This document shows positions 1 through 11,634 of a stretch of DNA of 64,000 nt, in pieces. The position numbers were made by a program, and so were the translations under genes. Position 1 is the stretch's first letter, and each line of letters starts with the position of its first letter. The DNA is from Trachythela sp. YZ-2020. Taxonomy: Eukaryota > Cnidaria > Anthozoa > Malacalcyonacea > Clavulariidae. Location: the NCBI GenBank assembly GCA_016169945.1, contig JADLSH010000305.1, positions 682,001-746,000 on the forward strand, written 5' to 3'. The notes under the pieces were generated by a model, which saw nothing but the letters and a program-made list of their open reading frames with translations, did not search any database and was not told where the DNA came from.

Positions 1-1746
1 CGTCGTCCAGACTGCTGGCGGGGTTATGCCAGAAAAGCTCTGGCACTTGATGGCTTGAATGAGAAAGTCAGTGTTGAAATAGCTGCTGCTTTAGCTTTTT
101 ATCACAATAGGGCTATTTTCTCTGATTTTTTACCATTCAAAGAGTCTTTCTTGGATTTGCAGAAACGCATTTTTATATGCGATAGTGTGGATGAACTGCG
201 AGAAGCGATTTATTCGCAGGAAGTACAAGAGGGTGTGTTAAAGATTTTGGTTCTGGGATCAGAAGAATATATCTTAAATGTTGGAACATTTGTCAAACCG
301 TGGAACAACTGTATTCTAGTTGGTACGAGAAAAGATTGTTCTGTTTCTTTGAAGTTGGACGATAACATTCACTTGTTGAAGTGCATGCTTACAAATCTGT
401 CATTCTATTTCAGTAAAGGTCATGTGGATTGTATGCCTGGTTCGTTCGTCAAGATGCTTAGCTGTAACTTTACGTGTTGTGATGACGCCTTGCCTGCTGT
501 AGGAACTCAGGGGGATTTTAACGCAGAACAATGCAATTTTACAAGCAAGAACAGTGTTGGACTGGTATGTGTTGGAGCAGGTAATGCGATTGTTGTTGAC
601 TGTTCCTTTTGTGGCAATGGGAAATTTGGGTTAGCAGTGCACAAAGGCGGGACGTTGATTGTGAAAAGCAGTCGCATATATAACAATGGTGAAGATGGGT
701 TGTCAATAGGAGTCGAAACATCGAGGTGTGTCGCAATTAATTGTGATATTCACCACAATGTTGGCCAAGGGATTGCTATGTTAAAGTCAAAGAATGTCAC
801 GCTGATTCGAAATAACGTTTTTGACAATGACTATCATGGAATATACATGATAAATTCTGAGGCGGATATCAGAGAGAACAACGTTTTTGATAACGGTTTG
901 TGGGGAATTTGGTCCGAGAGCAATTCATGGTGCAATATATCGATGAATAGAGTTTTTCGCAACAAAACTGGGGGAGTTCGTGTGGGATATCGAGCTGCAG
1001 GAAAAGAGTTTCCCCCATCTGTCGTGGAACTGAATAATATTCATGATAATATTGGTCCTGGGTTTGTGGATACGGTAAACGATTTTGAAGTAAGAGAATC
1101 GGAGTTCGCAAATGACGATTTGATAAAGTCGTATTTAAAGTCTCCCAATTCCCTTCAATCTGCCAAATGCCAGGATAACGAAATGTACAATAACATAGAA
1201 AGTGAAAACGATGCTAAATTAGATTTTTCCGTTCCATATTGCTCAAATTGTCGTAAGAACTGTAAACTGAACAGGTGTGGAAAGTGCTTTACTGCCGCGT
1301 ATTGCAACAAATCTTGCCAAGAAAACCACTGGTCAAAGCATAAGAAAATATGCAAAGTTTTACGTGAGAAGTCAAGCTATTTGATCGCTTCCATGAAAAG
1401 AGCTGAATACGATCTTTATACGGAACTCATTGAAGGCTCAAAAGAAATTGGTCCAAAGTTCAGCCCTCCTCCACCACGAGATGGCACGAGGTTTGTTGTA
1501 AAAGTACATTCTGTAATAGAAGTAAGCGAGAACTCGTTAACTTTATCAAGTGTCATGATGTACGACCGTAGTCTTGAACTTCACCAAACATTTCATTCCA
1601 ATGTTATTGAGGAACTTGTAAAAGAGTTTGGTGTAATATGTGAACGAAAATGTGTCGAGAAAAAACTTTTCTTCCACTGCCTGTTTGAAGACAACGGACA
1701 GCTTCGACTATTCACGAATGATTTTGCTGAATTTCAAAATTGGTGA
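1..1746 (+). CDS. NLR-like protein copy 1, C-terminal part (TPR end, beta-helix, MYND finger), partial at window edge
   Basis: The reading frame is open from base 1 to a TGA at 1744-1746 (581 codons), so the 5' part lies outside the window. Base 1 matches base 16079 of copy 2 (constant offset 16078). Order: end of a TPR (PDCWRGYARKALAL); a linker; about 300 residues of short G/N-rich turns such as NNVFDNDYHGIYM and NRVFRNKTGGVRVG, typical of right-handed parallel beta-helix proteins; a MYND finger at about 1231-1350 (CSNC, then CGKC, YCNKSC, HWSKHKKIC); and a conserved tail ending FAEFQNW. Unlike copy 2, the frame is unbroken through the beta-helix, so this may be the functional member. MYND fingers usually bind proline-rich peptides; the helix could be a ligand-binding surface. 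Both roles are inference. Whether the HEPN and NB-ARC domains are present upstream cannot be seen. Confidence 0.85.
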   Translation, partial: RRPDCWRGYARKALALDGLNEKVSVEIAAALAFYHNRAIFSDFLPFKESFLDLQKRIFICDSVDELREAIYSQEVQEGVLKILVLGSEEYILNVGTFVKPWNNCILVGTRKDCSVSLKLDDNIHLLKCMLTNLSFYFSKGHVDCMPGSFVKMLSCNFTCCDDALPAVGTQGDFNAEQCNFTSKNSVGLVCVGAGNAIVVDCSFCGNGKFGLAVHKGGTLIVKSSRIYNNGEDGLSIGVETSRCVAINCDIHHNVGQGIAMLKSKNVTLIRNNVFDNDYHGIYMINSEADIRENNVFDNGLWGIWSESNSWCNISMNRVFRNKTGGVRVGYRAAGKEFPPSVVELNNIHDNIGPGFVDTVNDFEVRESEFANDDLIKSYLKSPNSLQSAKCQDNEMYNNIESENDAKLDFSVPYCSNCRKNCKLNRCGKCFTAAYCNKSCQENHWSKHKKICKVLREKSSYLIASMKRAEYDLYTELIEGSKEIGPKFSPPPPRDGTRFVVKVHSVIEVSENSLTLSSVMMYDRSLELHQTFHSNVIEELVKEFGVICERKCVEKKLFFHCLFEDNGQLRLFTNDFAEFQNW

Positions 1747-2013
1747 ATCCATATATATGAAACTTAGATTGCCTACTCGAACGTTTTAAGAGCAACCTGG
1801 ATTTGTTTCGTGTGCTCGGCTTCAGAAAACATTCTTAATGCATTATGAAATACCTTCTGCAAATGAGTTATAGTTAATTCCCAATTTTGCTGATATTTCA
1901 GACAAAAGACAACTTTACTAAGGGGATATATGTTATATTTAAAATACAGCTACATATAGCCATAGGCCTTATCTCATAAATCCATGGCATGCAGTTTATT
2001 CCTTAATTGTTAT

Positions 2014-2019
2014 AATAAA
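2014..2019 (+). promoter_or_regulatory. polyadenylation signal AATAAA of NLR copy 1
   Basis: A canonical AATAAA lies 268 bases after the copy 1 stop codon. It is conserved at 18094-18099 behind copy 2, which supports a 3'UTR of roughly 280-300 bases. Confidence 0.5.
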
Positions 2020-2255
2020 TGCTTGTTATTATGCGGTTGTTCAAAGTTACAGTGTACATAATAGGGCAATATTAAAAATATTTTTTTGTTCATTGCCGTC
2101 TACTGTCAGAAATTTGACCACCCGAGTATTTTTGGGTCTGAAAAAGAAAAGAAGTGCACCAAGTAACAAGCAATCAAATTCTGAAATTGACTTTGACAAA
2201 ATCTTTATTAATTTCTACTACAGTCATACATAAATAACACGCATTAATCAGCATC

Positions 2256-2460
2256 TCAAACGTGGTCGTCCTGTGCAGGGCATGAAGTACCTGAAAAGTT
2301 TACACATGCTACCGGATAAAGCAAATATAGTATAGATTGGCTCATCTCAAAATCTTCACTGTCGTCGTTTTCACTCCAGGCGGGATCTTCAGGTGATTGG
2401 AAAGATCCCATATATATTGGGTAAAACCATTGGTAGGGCCGACTTCGAGGTAAGCCAACC
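2256..2460 (-). other. possible minus-strand terminal exon with acidic C-terminus
   Basis: On the minus strand an open frame of about 65 codons includes the acidic stretch SENDDSEDFEMSQ and ends at a TGA at 2258-2256. An AATAAA (plus-strand TTTATT, 2204-2209) follows about 47 bases later. The equivalent region behind copy 2 (about 18338-18540) keeps the acidic stretch, stop and signal despite one indel upstream. It lies downstream of the SEH1 exon-10-like relic on the same strand. It could be the last exon of a truncated SEH1 paralogue or a chance open frame. I do not recognise the sequence. Confidence 0.25.
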
Positions 2461-2542
2461 TATACTATATTTGCTTTATGATATCGAGCACTGTCTAATA
2501 TTTCGTGAATCAAAACAGGTTGAAAAATTCTTCTAATATAGA

Positions 2543-2600
2543 TATATACCCAAGTGATTCAAGCATAGCAATTTCAGTGCCATCGGAAGCAAATTGTTAT
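2543..2600 (-). pseudogene. SEH1 exon-10-like relic in the copy 1 flank
   Basis: Read on the minus strand, this encodes roughly ASDGTEIAMLESLG. It aligns with SEH1 exon 10 at 24047-23985 ([14 protein letters not shown]), including the GT following LG. The second copy at about 18622-18680 is closer to SEH1 at DNA level (shared run CCCAAGTGGTTCAAG). No other SEH1 exon is attached, so it is a relic of a duplication that included part of SEH1. Confidence 0.55.
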
Positions 2601-3403
2601 TGGGAGGATCCAACCTAGGGGGGTCTGGGGTCATGCTCCCCCAGGAAAATGTTGCATTTTCAAAGTTTCAGAAATGCATTTTCCGTGTTTCCTGAGAGGA
2701 ATTTTTATAATAGTTGTGAGTTTTTACACCTCAGAATTCAAGATTTTGTAACACACTTTTTAACTTTTCACAACCTCATCCCTAAGTTTTGAAATAACAT
2801 TCGCTCCGTGTACAATTGCACACATCAATGAATTGGTTTTGTTTTTATTGATATATACACAATTCCAAAGTAACGACAAACTATTACAGATAAGTTGATT
2901 GTAGTTGGCTCTGCAAGAAAATATATATAGTATGAAAAAAGTAAAATATATCCTGGAAGTAAAATGAGGAAATTAATGGGGGCGATGCCTCCCTCCCTCC
3001 CCCCTCATCACATATACAGCTACTAGTGTGTAGGGGCTACTAGTGTGTCTTGCAGAGATCATCTTGAACTGCAGGGTAGGGGGCATGATCCATGCCATTC
3101 CCTTACCAATTAACCAATTATTTTAGAACTATATCTTTTTTACTCTGACTTTATTCAGTTTCGATCTTTTCAATCGAGTTTCGTTACGCACTGCGGACCT
3201 ATTTTTAGGTCAAGGTAACCCCTCCCATATCTATGGACAAACTCCTCTTGACAAAGCTCGTGACCAAACGTGGAAGTTGAGCTCAGATTCGCAGAAAACG
3301 ATTTTGAAAATGCGAAATGTAGAGGATTATGTAGACAATTATTTATTTATTCCTGATTGTTGAACATCTTTGAAGAATATGGAAAGAATTGTTATTGTCA
3401 ATA

Positions 3404-3618
3404 GCCGAATTCATATTAGGGACGGGAAACTCGTCTTAGACGGGAAACTCGTCTGTGAAAACCCGTCTGAATATGAATTTAGGGACGGATTTAAGACCAG
3501 TTTCCCGTCTAGATGGGATTCCCGTCTAACTTTCCCGTTAACGGGAAAGTTAGACGGGAAACTCGTCTGCCCCCGGATTCATATTAGACGAGTTTCCCGT
3601 CCCGAATATGAATTCGGC
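3404..3618. mobile_element. foldback MITE with TA target duplication
   Basis: The ends are inverted repeats of about 32 bp (GCCGAATTCATATT... and its complement), flanked by TA on both sides (3402-3403, 3619-3620). The interior is built from repeated inverted copies of a GACGGGAAACTCGTC motif. TA duplication suggests mobilisation by a Tc1/mariner-type transposase. It has no coding capacity; the 83-codon open frame across it is a by-product of the repeats. Confidence 0.8.
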
Positions 3619-4118
3619 TAATTTCACGGGTTTGTATCAAATTTCTCGATAATGTAATGCGAAAGTATCAATTAATTTTTTCAAGAGTTTGGTTGAATGA
3701 TGCAACTAGAAGGTTCTTCGCTCGAAACGTCGGAAGTATTTTGTGTATGGGTCTATTTTCAGGTAGTCAGGGGCGTAGCGAAGGGATGCCAGACCTCCCC
3801 AGACCCCCAATGTAACCTCTGTCGGCACAAGTTGGACTCTGTCGACAAATTGAATTGCTAGTTAGCACAATATTATTTAGGCAAGATTGAAAATAATGAA
3901 AAAAGTGGGAATGTGAAAATTTTGTTGGAAAAAAATCGGGAAAATCAGAAAATGTGGTCAAACATAATTTTGACAGACACCCATTCATATGTCCGCACGG
4001 AATTATTTAACCTTACTCTGTCGTATCTGATTAACAACAGTGGGCGGCACGCTTGGATTCAAGTGGATTTAGCTTCTGCAAGTGTGGTTCCATAGCATAT
4101 GAACTCGCAATCGTAAAC

Positions 4119-4311
4119 CAGCCTCGTACCCAGGCGCTTTTAAGGAAAAGAATAAAAATCGCGTTCAGCTAATTTATAGAGATCAGTGGCTAAGCTGAGC
4201 GGGGGTGCTTGGGGAGGTCGCGACGCGTCCTCCACAAGCACCCCAGCGCGCTCGCTAATCTCAGCCACTGATCTCTATAAATTAGCTGAACGCGCCTGGG
4301 TACGAGGCTGA
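4119..4311. mobile_element. hAT-like palindromic MITE with 8-9 bp target duplication
   Basis: The termini CAGCCTCGTACCCAGGCGC and the exact complement flank a long internal inverted repeat (AGCTAATTTATAGAGATCAG and complement). The element sits between direct repeats ATCGTAAAC (4110-4118 and 4311-4319). An 8-9 bp duplication and CAG-type ends fit hAT elements. A second insertion with similar ends is at about 59697-59833. Confidence 0.85.
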
Positions 4312-5149
4312 TCGTAAACTATGCCCAAACCACACCCAAAGCACAAATTTGAAGCATGCACCACCCCAAACACATTACCCTCACTATGCAGTTGTGTCTT
4401 TCAACCAATATTTTGTCGAATATTGTTCATCGCTGCTTACACTGGAACCCAACACTCAAAATATGTTTAGACTATATTAAATGACGTTAATATCAACAAA
4501 TATCTTGAAATATGTTGATTGTTTTGTATTTTTTTTATAAGTATAAATTAATGGATGCCAGATGATATACAAAAAGGCTAAAAATTTGAAAATGTCTTAT
4601 GCGCTCCACTGTGGAAATTAATATAGTAATTGCAGTAATGGATCACAACCAAAAATTAACTTAACAATAGCTTCCACAATCCTTTTAAATTGGTTAAAAA
4701 AATTCACCCAATGATCCTATTGGTCATTATTTCTCACTTTTGTCCTTCCTCTGCCCCACACGGGCAAATTGTATGGGCCGCAATCTTGGGAAATCCAAAA
4801 AATTCAATGGGAAAATGTGCTGAAAATGCAGAAATAAAATAGAAGGCCTATGTCTAGGCTGACAAAAGCCCAATTGGGAACACGTACTCTTCCTGCAGAG
4901 CTAGCCGGGGACTGCTGCAATAATATACTGCATGCAAAAATATGCCATACAATTCTATTCATTGCTTGTTCACCTTTAAAGCAGATAGACAACAAATGCA
5001 ATTCGCTTGCCATGCTGTGCAATGTTTCAAATTTATTGATGTGATATGTGTTGAACTATGACTAGACCCAGACACAGAGACCTGCTCTAGACAGGTGTTT
5101 ATAGGTTGACTCAGACTCTTTTTTCTGTCTTTGATACTTCACCCAAATT

Positions 5150-5329
5150 TAGCTGGCAATACGCCCAGATGCGCCCTACTTTAGTATTTTAGTCTGTCTA
5201 ATGCCAGACGATTTAATTTGTCAGTGGTACCTGCGTACTGCCAGTTGGTGGGTTAACAAAACTATCTGTCTTTTGTTAACCCATTAGGTCGCAATGCACC
5301 CAGATGCGCCCTACTTTAGTATTTTACTT

Positions 5330-5362
<33 letters not shown>

Positions 5363-5375
5363 TAGGGTACTGCCA
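5150..5375. repeat. tandem pair of about 80-bp repeats
   Basis: A segment containing CCCAGATGCGCCCTACTTTA and GCCAGACGATTT occurs at 5160-5230 and again at 5300-5370. An inverted GGGTTAACAAAA / TTTTGTTAACCC pair lies between. No gene is visible. Confidence 0.6.
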
Positions 5376-5540
5376 ACCTCGCAAGCCAGGGTCTTATACC
5401 TCCGCTCGACGGCCCACGCTGCAGCGTGTTTAGAAAGTTAGAAGGTGACTTTATTTAGTTCTATAGTGTTGGTTCTGCTTCTAGCCGGGAAATACTGTAC
5501 AGCCTGAATTTTCTTTTAATTCTGACCAGATCCGGTTCCA

Positions 5541-7510
5541 ACGGTTCTGGTGCACTCCTATAACCAAGGTCTTATCTGGAGTGTAGCACATGTACTTTGA
5601 CATAGGAATATTGTCAGCGAAGTTGCTACTAAATTAAGGCTATTTCAATTAGCATTAATTATTTCAAGCCTCGTGTATACTAAGTGACTGGGTCGAGTGG
5701 GATCCGAATTAGCGGACACGTTATGGTGGTTACATTGTCTTTGGCATTGCATTATTGTTTATATTACAGTACTTTATTATGACATGCTATGTTGATTACT
5801 GATATTTTTGTGTGTTATCAATGTTAAATTTAAATTACTTGACTTGGGTTTCAATGCAATCGGGTATTTTGTAGTCAATCTCGTACCCTGGTAGTGGGCT
5901 CACCTAACCTGTTATGTGAGTAGGTTAGTGTTTTCTGTTAATTTTATTGTTTGTAGATGTTTACACTAGTGGCGTGCTGGCTTGTGTTCGCCGGGGGAGG
6001 CCCCTTGTAATTTGTGTATGGTTGAGCGTCGTAGACGCGAGACCTCTAGGGGGGTCCGGGGGCATGCCCCCCGGGAAAATTTTGAATTTAGAAGTTCCTG
6101 AAATGCCATTTCTTGCGTTTTGGGAGGCGATTTGACGGAATTCTGAGAATTACAAACATCGTAAAAATAAAAATGCGCAAGAAACAACACATTCAAGAGT
6201 TTGAATAAATATATAATTCATAGAAGGACTTAGTTTTTTTCTTAAACAAAGAAAAATAGACGGCGAACATTCATGAAGTAGACGGCGAACTTACCAGTGA
6301 TCGTAAGCCAAATCACTTCACAATTTACATCCTTTGAGACAGACTGGACAGTAATGCTTGTAGTTGTAGGTAGGCTTATGTGCGCTTTTGTGTGATTTTG
6401 TGCAATTTCGGCGCCCCATTTATGTTTTGGCGCCCCCTAAAAAATCTTCGCTGGGGGGGCATGGCCCCCCGGCCCCCCCTGCCAGCACGCCACTGGTTTA
6501 CACAAATGACATTCAATATAAACAAAATACACTATTTAGTGGCGAGGAAGTCCAAATATAAAATATATAAGGCTTATTTTGAATTTACACTCCCTTTTGA
6601 TATATGCATATTAACATTTAAGGCATATTTTAAAAACACGTTATATTATTTTAAAGCATACATTATAAATCAATAAAGTGAAGTGTGAAACCATCACCAT
6701 TGGAAGGGAACATTTTATAACCTATACTATATATTTATATTTATAACCTATACTATATATGCTATCGAGCACTCTCTAACATTTCGTGATCCATAACACG
6801 AGAGAGGAGGAGAGGCCATTTAATTTACACTTAGCAGATGCACCATTCAGCCTAATTTATGAGATCAGTGAGTAGACCAATGAAATGGCCGTCGTCGTGA
6901 ATTTGAGAATTTCAGGCCGTTAAAAGTGGTTCTGGTGCACTCCTATAACCAAGGTCCTATCTGGAGTGTACCACATGGTACTTTGACATAGGAATATTGT
7001 CAGCGAAGTTGCTACTAAAATTAAGGCTATTTTAATTAGCATTAATTATTTCAAGCCTCGTGTATACTAAGTTACTGGGTCGCTTTGTGTGTTATCAATG
7101 TTAAATTTAAATTACTTGACTTGGGTTTCAATGCAATCAGGTATTTTGTTGTCAATCTCGTACCCTGGTAGTGGGCTCACCTAACCTGTTATGTGAGTAG
7201 GTTAGTGTTTGATGATATGCATATTAACATTTAAGGCATCTTAAACACATTATATTATTTTAAAGCATACATTATAAATCAATAAAGTGAAGTGTGAAAT
7301 CATCACCATTGGAAGGGAAGATTTTGAGGCTAACCTATACTATATATGCTATCGAGCACTCTCTAACATTTCGTGATCCATAACACGAGAGAGAGAAGAA
7401 GAGAGGCCATTAATTTACACATAGCATCCAGCCTAATTTATGAGATCAGTGAGTAGACCAATGAAATGGCCGCCGTCGCGAATTTGAGAATTTCAGGCCG
7501 CAGAGCACGA
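5541..7510. repeat. diverged tandem duplication with relics resembling a SEH1 intron
   Basis: 5541-5935 (from TTCTGGTGCACTCCTATAAC) is repeated at 6928-7212, where about 110 bases are missing. 6600-6915 is repeated at 7214-7500. The first copy also carries the hAT-like insertion 5967-6495. Within both copies, blocks at 6490-6690 and 7214-7290 align with 23035-23225, the last intron of SEH1 (shared order: TTTACACAAATGACAT, TATTTAGTGG, TTTTGAATTTA, CCCTTTTGATA). No open frame of note; this is a decayed spacer from repeated duplication. Confidence 0.65.
5967..6495. mobile_element. non-autonomous hAT-like element (529 bp)
   Basis: The ends TAGTGGCGTGCTGGC and GCCAGCACGCCACTG are inverted repeats apart from the outermost base. 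They are flanked by a perfect 8-bp direct repeat GTTTACAC (5959-5966, 6496-6503). The second tandem copy of the surrounding spacer (near 7212) lacks it, consistent with insertion after duplication. G/C-rich internal blocks resemble 2615-2720. It has no transposase frame. Confidence 0.85.
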
Positions 7511-7629
7511 GCCTCGCACGCATCCTTAATAAGGGAAGGTTTTTTATATTATTTTAGGGTTGGAGTGAGGGTTAGTAAATATTCATTTCATGTAGGCCTG
7601 CATAAACAACATACTTCCTTAAGGCCTGT

Positions 7630-7800
7630 TCACACGATGTGACGTATGTGATTTACTGGATTTGCTTACCAGTGAGAGGGCTATTGGCTCATACCTGGAG
7701 AAAAGTGTACTTGTTGTTTATTGTGTAAAATCACATACGTCAGGTGAAGAAACGGATCCGACCAATCGGATCGTGTGAACATCATTGGGTAATTTCGATA
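7630..7800. mobile_element. probable MITE with GGCCTGTTCACACGATGTG end
   Basis: The left end GGCCTGTTCACACGATGTG is mirrored by GATCGTGTGAACATC near 7770-7785. Internal arms CATACGTCA / TGACGTATG are also inverted. Exact borders and target duplication are unclear. Confidence 0.45.
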
Positions 7801-7844
7801 TGAATTTTTAATTAATGACAGTGGAATTTTACAAGTACGTACGG

Positions 7845-8590
7845 TGTGAGGGAAGGTCTTCACATTTACAACCATTTTAGAACGTTCTTGTTGCACTCTT
7901 CAATATTCACGTCTATGACAGAATATGATTATTTTCAATTGGTGTCTAGTAATGTCGTTGACTTATTGGGGTCCCTAGAGTGAAACATGATCACGAAAGA
8001 AAATTTTTAAGAAAAACAACTGATTTGAATAAGAATTGAATGCCCTCATATCCCACTGAGTTTTTATACAGCCTGGTCACGCTTCAAGGCTTGTACATGA
8101 CTGCTGAGCGAATGATGATGTGCGTGAGACACGCTTCAAGGCTTGTATGAGTGTGCTGAGCGAATGATACAAGCGTGAGTCAACACTTTTCGAAAATGGT
8201 CTTACAGCTGTTACGATTTCAGTAATTTTACTGAGGTATATGTTTGATCAAAGTTATGATTAATGTGGACTGTTGTTTATTTTGATCTGGCAGTGAATCA
8301 GAAAATCAAACCGCTACGTCTACGAATGTCGAAGTTCAGTTAACTCTTTCATTTGGATAATTGCTTGTCTGCCTTAATCTAATCACGGTAAGTTGCATCA
8401 CTCACTTTCCTATCTAAAGTATTTAAAAAATAGACGACTAAAATTGTAAAGATATTGTCGCTCTTGTGAATGTAATCGGCATTGATGGATTGCAATTAAC
8501 AAGCGTTACGAAGCAGCAGACAGTGGTCAACTTCAGGAATGTTGTTATGATGGCACTTTATAGAAGCAAGAAAATTAAACTACATTTTGC
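7845..8590. repeat. direct duplication, first copy
   Basis: Aligns with 9565-10600 over most of its length. Shared landmarks include GGTCTTCACAT, ATGATTATTTTCA, CTTCAAGGCTTGTACAT, GTGGACTGTTGTTTATTTTG and AATCAAACCGCTACGTCTAC. No protein-coding frame is evident. Confidence 0.75.
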
Positions 8591-9564
8591 ATTCCTATCT
8601 ATTGGCTACTAAATACTACATATACAGTATTGAAAAGAATTTACCATAATATTCTTGCCCTGGTAACTGTCAGTTGACCAGCATTACGATAGTTCCACCT
8701 ATTTTAATACCTCAACTGTCATACGCTCTTCACTCTGAATTACTCATATTTTGAATGGCCAAATAAGGATTTTAAATCTTTTAGCTCTGGTCGGTAAGGG
8801 GTCAGAAATTCATATTCATATCAAATGGTTTCCATTTGGTCGTGGTGATCACGACCATGTCAAGGTGATCGATGTAATAGAGTGTATCTCTGCAATCAGC
8901 AAATACTAATTTGCGTGCAGCACACAAAAGACAAAATAGATCCAGACTATTTCACATCAGCGAATTTGACTTCTTCACGACAGCCGCACCCAGATGACAA
9001 CAGGCTGAAGGGTATTTGAAGATATATTGACAATAGATGTTGTTTCAACTTTTCAGAAACTGGCTCAACAAAACGACAATTGGTGAAAGACCAAATCTGT
9101 ACAGTTAATCAGATATAACTTCCTCTGGTATGTTAAATCACTTATTTCCTTAACCATAGCATGATAAATAATCAATTAATCAAACGAGGATGAAAATTTA
9201 TAGTTAAGCACTTAAGCATACACTTGCTGTAGTTTTTAATCGCGCTTCCTAACAATATGAAATAATTCAATTTTCAGTAGACAGTTGGCGAGGGGCGGCA
9301 GTAAATTTTGATATTTTATAGTTGTACCTGTCAATGTTTTGAACGTTTTGCATAGCATTTTAAAAAGCAGTACACGCTGTTCAGTAGTGCGGGCGGTCAA
9401 GCTACTTAGAGCCATTAACTTTTAAATGATTATATTTTGATCCTAATTACTTCGCCTGATGATCACTCTGTCAAATAACATCGAAACATAACCATCAAAA
9501 GTTACGTCTTGTACGTGTTCCTTATCTTGGGTTTTCAAGATGTATTCATATACAAGCACACAGT

Positions 9565-10600
9565 GTGATGAAAGGTCTTCACATTCACAACCATTTTAAG
9601 AACGTTCTAGTTGCATCCTTCAATGTTTACGTCTGTGATATAGAACATGATTATTTTCAGTTGGTGTCTACTAATGTAAATTTACTGATTTATTGGGGGC
9701 AGTAAAACATGATTACGAAAGCAAATTCTTTAAGAAAAGCACTGATTTGAATAAGAAATGATAGCCTCTTATCCCATGCACTGAGCTGTTATAGCAACTG
9801 GTCGCGCTTCAAGGCTTGTACATAATTGCTGAGGGAATGATACAAGTGTGAGTCGATATTTTTCGACAATGGTCTTACAGCTGTTACGACTTCAGTAATT
9901 TTACTGAAGTATATGTTTAATCAAAGATTCAAAGTATTAGTGATTAATGTGGACTGTTGTTTATTTTGATATACGTTTGCCCAAAGTAATCATGATCAAT
10001 TACAATGTTGGTTGGCTTTGGTTTACTTTGATATATTATTATACTTTGATCTGTGTATAGTGACTCAGAAAATCAAACCGCTACGTCTACGAATGTCGAA
10101 GCCTTCAGTTATCTTGGATAATTGTATGTCTGCCTTAAGTTATAGCGCGTCTGGTAAGTTGCACTACTCAATTCCAATCTAAAGTTTAATAAAGTAGACA
10201 TAATTACACAAAGGACGGTTAAAATTGATGGTAGTTAACGGTATTGTCGCTCTTGTGAATGTAATCGCTATTGGTGGGCTGCAATAGAGGCCCAGACAGA
10301 CTGAACGCGATTCTGCAACGCGGCGCGATTTTTCTATTTTTACTGACATATAACATTGATCCTGTTTTATGTTTTTCAAATATTCAGAAGCGCTATAACA
10401 GTTTGAGTTATTTGGTCTGCATATCTTTTAAAATTTCCTTCCATAGACGGTTTTATTTACTTTTAAAAACTGAAAACTCGCTTCGCGTTGCCGAATTGCG
10501 TGGGCAGCAGATGATTGTCAACTTCAGGAATTTTATGATGATATGATACTCTATAGAAGTAAGAAAATTAAATTACATTTCGCATTCCTATCTTTGGCTA
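9565..10600. repeat. direct duplication, second copy
   Basis: Second copy of 7845-8590, with an extra stretch around 9970-10060. The intervening 8590-9565 shows no feature I can support. Confidence 0.75.
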
Positions 10601-11057
10601 CTAAATTGAAGACTACAAGAAACTATAGTGCATAGTAGTAAGACCAATCGCTTACAAATTCGGTTACATAATGCATTTGATATTTTGATCACACTCGCTA
10701 CGAAGCTTTCGATTCTAAATCACTAAATGAGGCATTAAAGTTCCGCAGATTACTTGATATTGCGACAAATACCGGCGAAAAGAACGCAAAACGCAGCTTG
10801 CTACCATGACCACCTTGATATTTGAAAATTGAAACCCAGGGTTTACAACCTGTACTGCTGTCAACACATGTCCGTATTTCGCGCACAAGTTATTTTAACC
10901 AAACTTAAAACGTAAATATCTCGAAGAGTTTTCTTTTACCAAAATTTAGTTTTTACCATTCACGTTTCCGTCTTGAAGAATGCATTCATGCAAAAATACA
11001 AAAATATTGATTTTCGACTCGATTTTGTAACGTTAGGCTTACTTTTGTAGTTAAGTA

Positions 11058-11634
11058 ATGGCTATAACAAACGAAGAAAGAAGATGGGTTGTCATTGGTG
11101 TATGTTTGACCAAAGTGCTTACTCCTGCATTGAGAAATGTTCTTGCAACCGAAATACCAAAGTGGCACAATGTTTTATGTCAACCACCGACCGAAATTGA
11201 CAAACAAGTTTTTGGTGGACACCAGAAAAAGTTACACCCATCAACTTTAGACCTCAACTATAAAAATATCAACAATAATGATGCGCACAAAAAACCCCAT
11301 GCATTTGATTATACAGTTAAAGATCCATTGTCTTTGGCAAAGTTGTTTGTTCAACCATTCATGTCCAAGTTCACTGGCTTTGACCAAACAATGGATATAT
11401 CTGCAGTCTTATCAGTGATTTGTGAAGCTGCGCCATTTATAGGAGCTGCTGCTCATGCAAAGACAGTTCGATCAAACATCAGAAACGAGTGGGCACATTG
11501 CCACTTTGCAAATTGGACTGAAGCAAAATTTATTGCCGCTTTTCAAAGTATGGAAACTTTACTCCAGAATGTGAATCTCCCACCTGAAGAGGAAGAGAAA
11601 TTGTGTGATGAGCTGAATAGCTGGAAAGATAAAG
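11058..11634 (+). CDS. exon 1 of NLR copy 2: HEPN domain
   Basis: 192 codons plus one base, ending at AAAG|GTAAAG. The start MAITNEERRWVVIGVCL resembles the opening helix of DZIP3-like HEPN domains. The catalytic-type motif RNEWAH is at residues 142-147, followed by an aromatic-rich helix (HFANWTEAKFIAAFQSME). HEPN domains with this motif often cleave RNA; activity here is inference. The acidic tail LPPEEEEKLCDELNSW leads into exon 2. Confidence 0.85.

Larger units (their letters stand above)
1747..3235. repeat. 3' flank of NLR copy 1, duplicated at 17812-19490
   Basis: Non-coding flank that aligns almost end to end with 17812-19490. Differences are small indels and one SINE present only in the second copy. 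It holds a SEH1-like relic (about 2543-2600, minus), a possible minus-strand terminal exon (2256-2460), and a G/C-rich stretch (about 2615-2720 to 3000) resembling the interior of the hAT-like element at 5967-6495. At about 3184 the match to the copy 2 flank stops. It is replaced by about 45 bases matching the sequence just upstream of copy 3 (20228-20275). Confidence 0.8.
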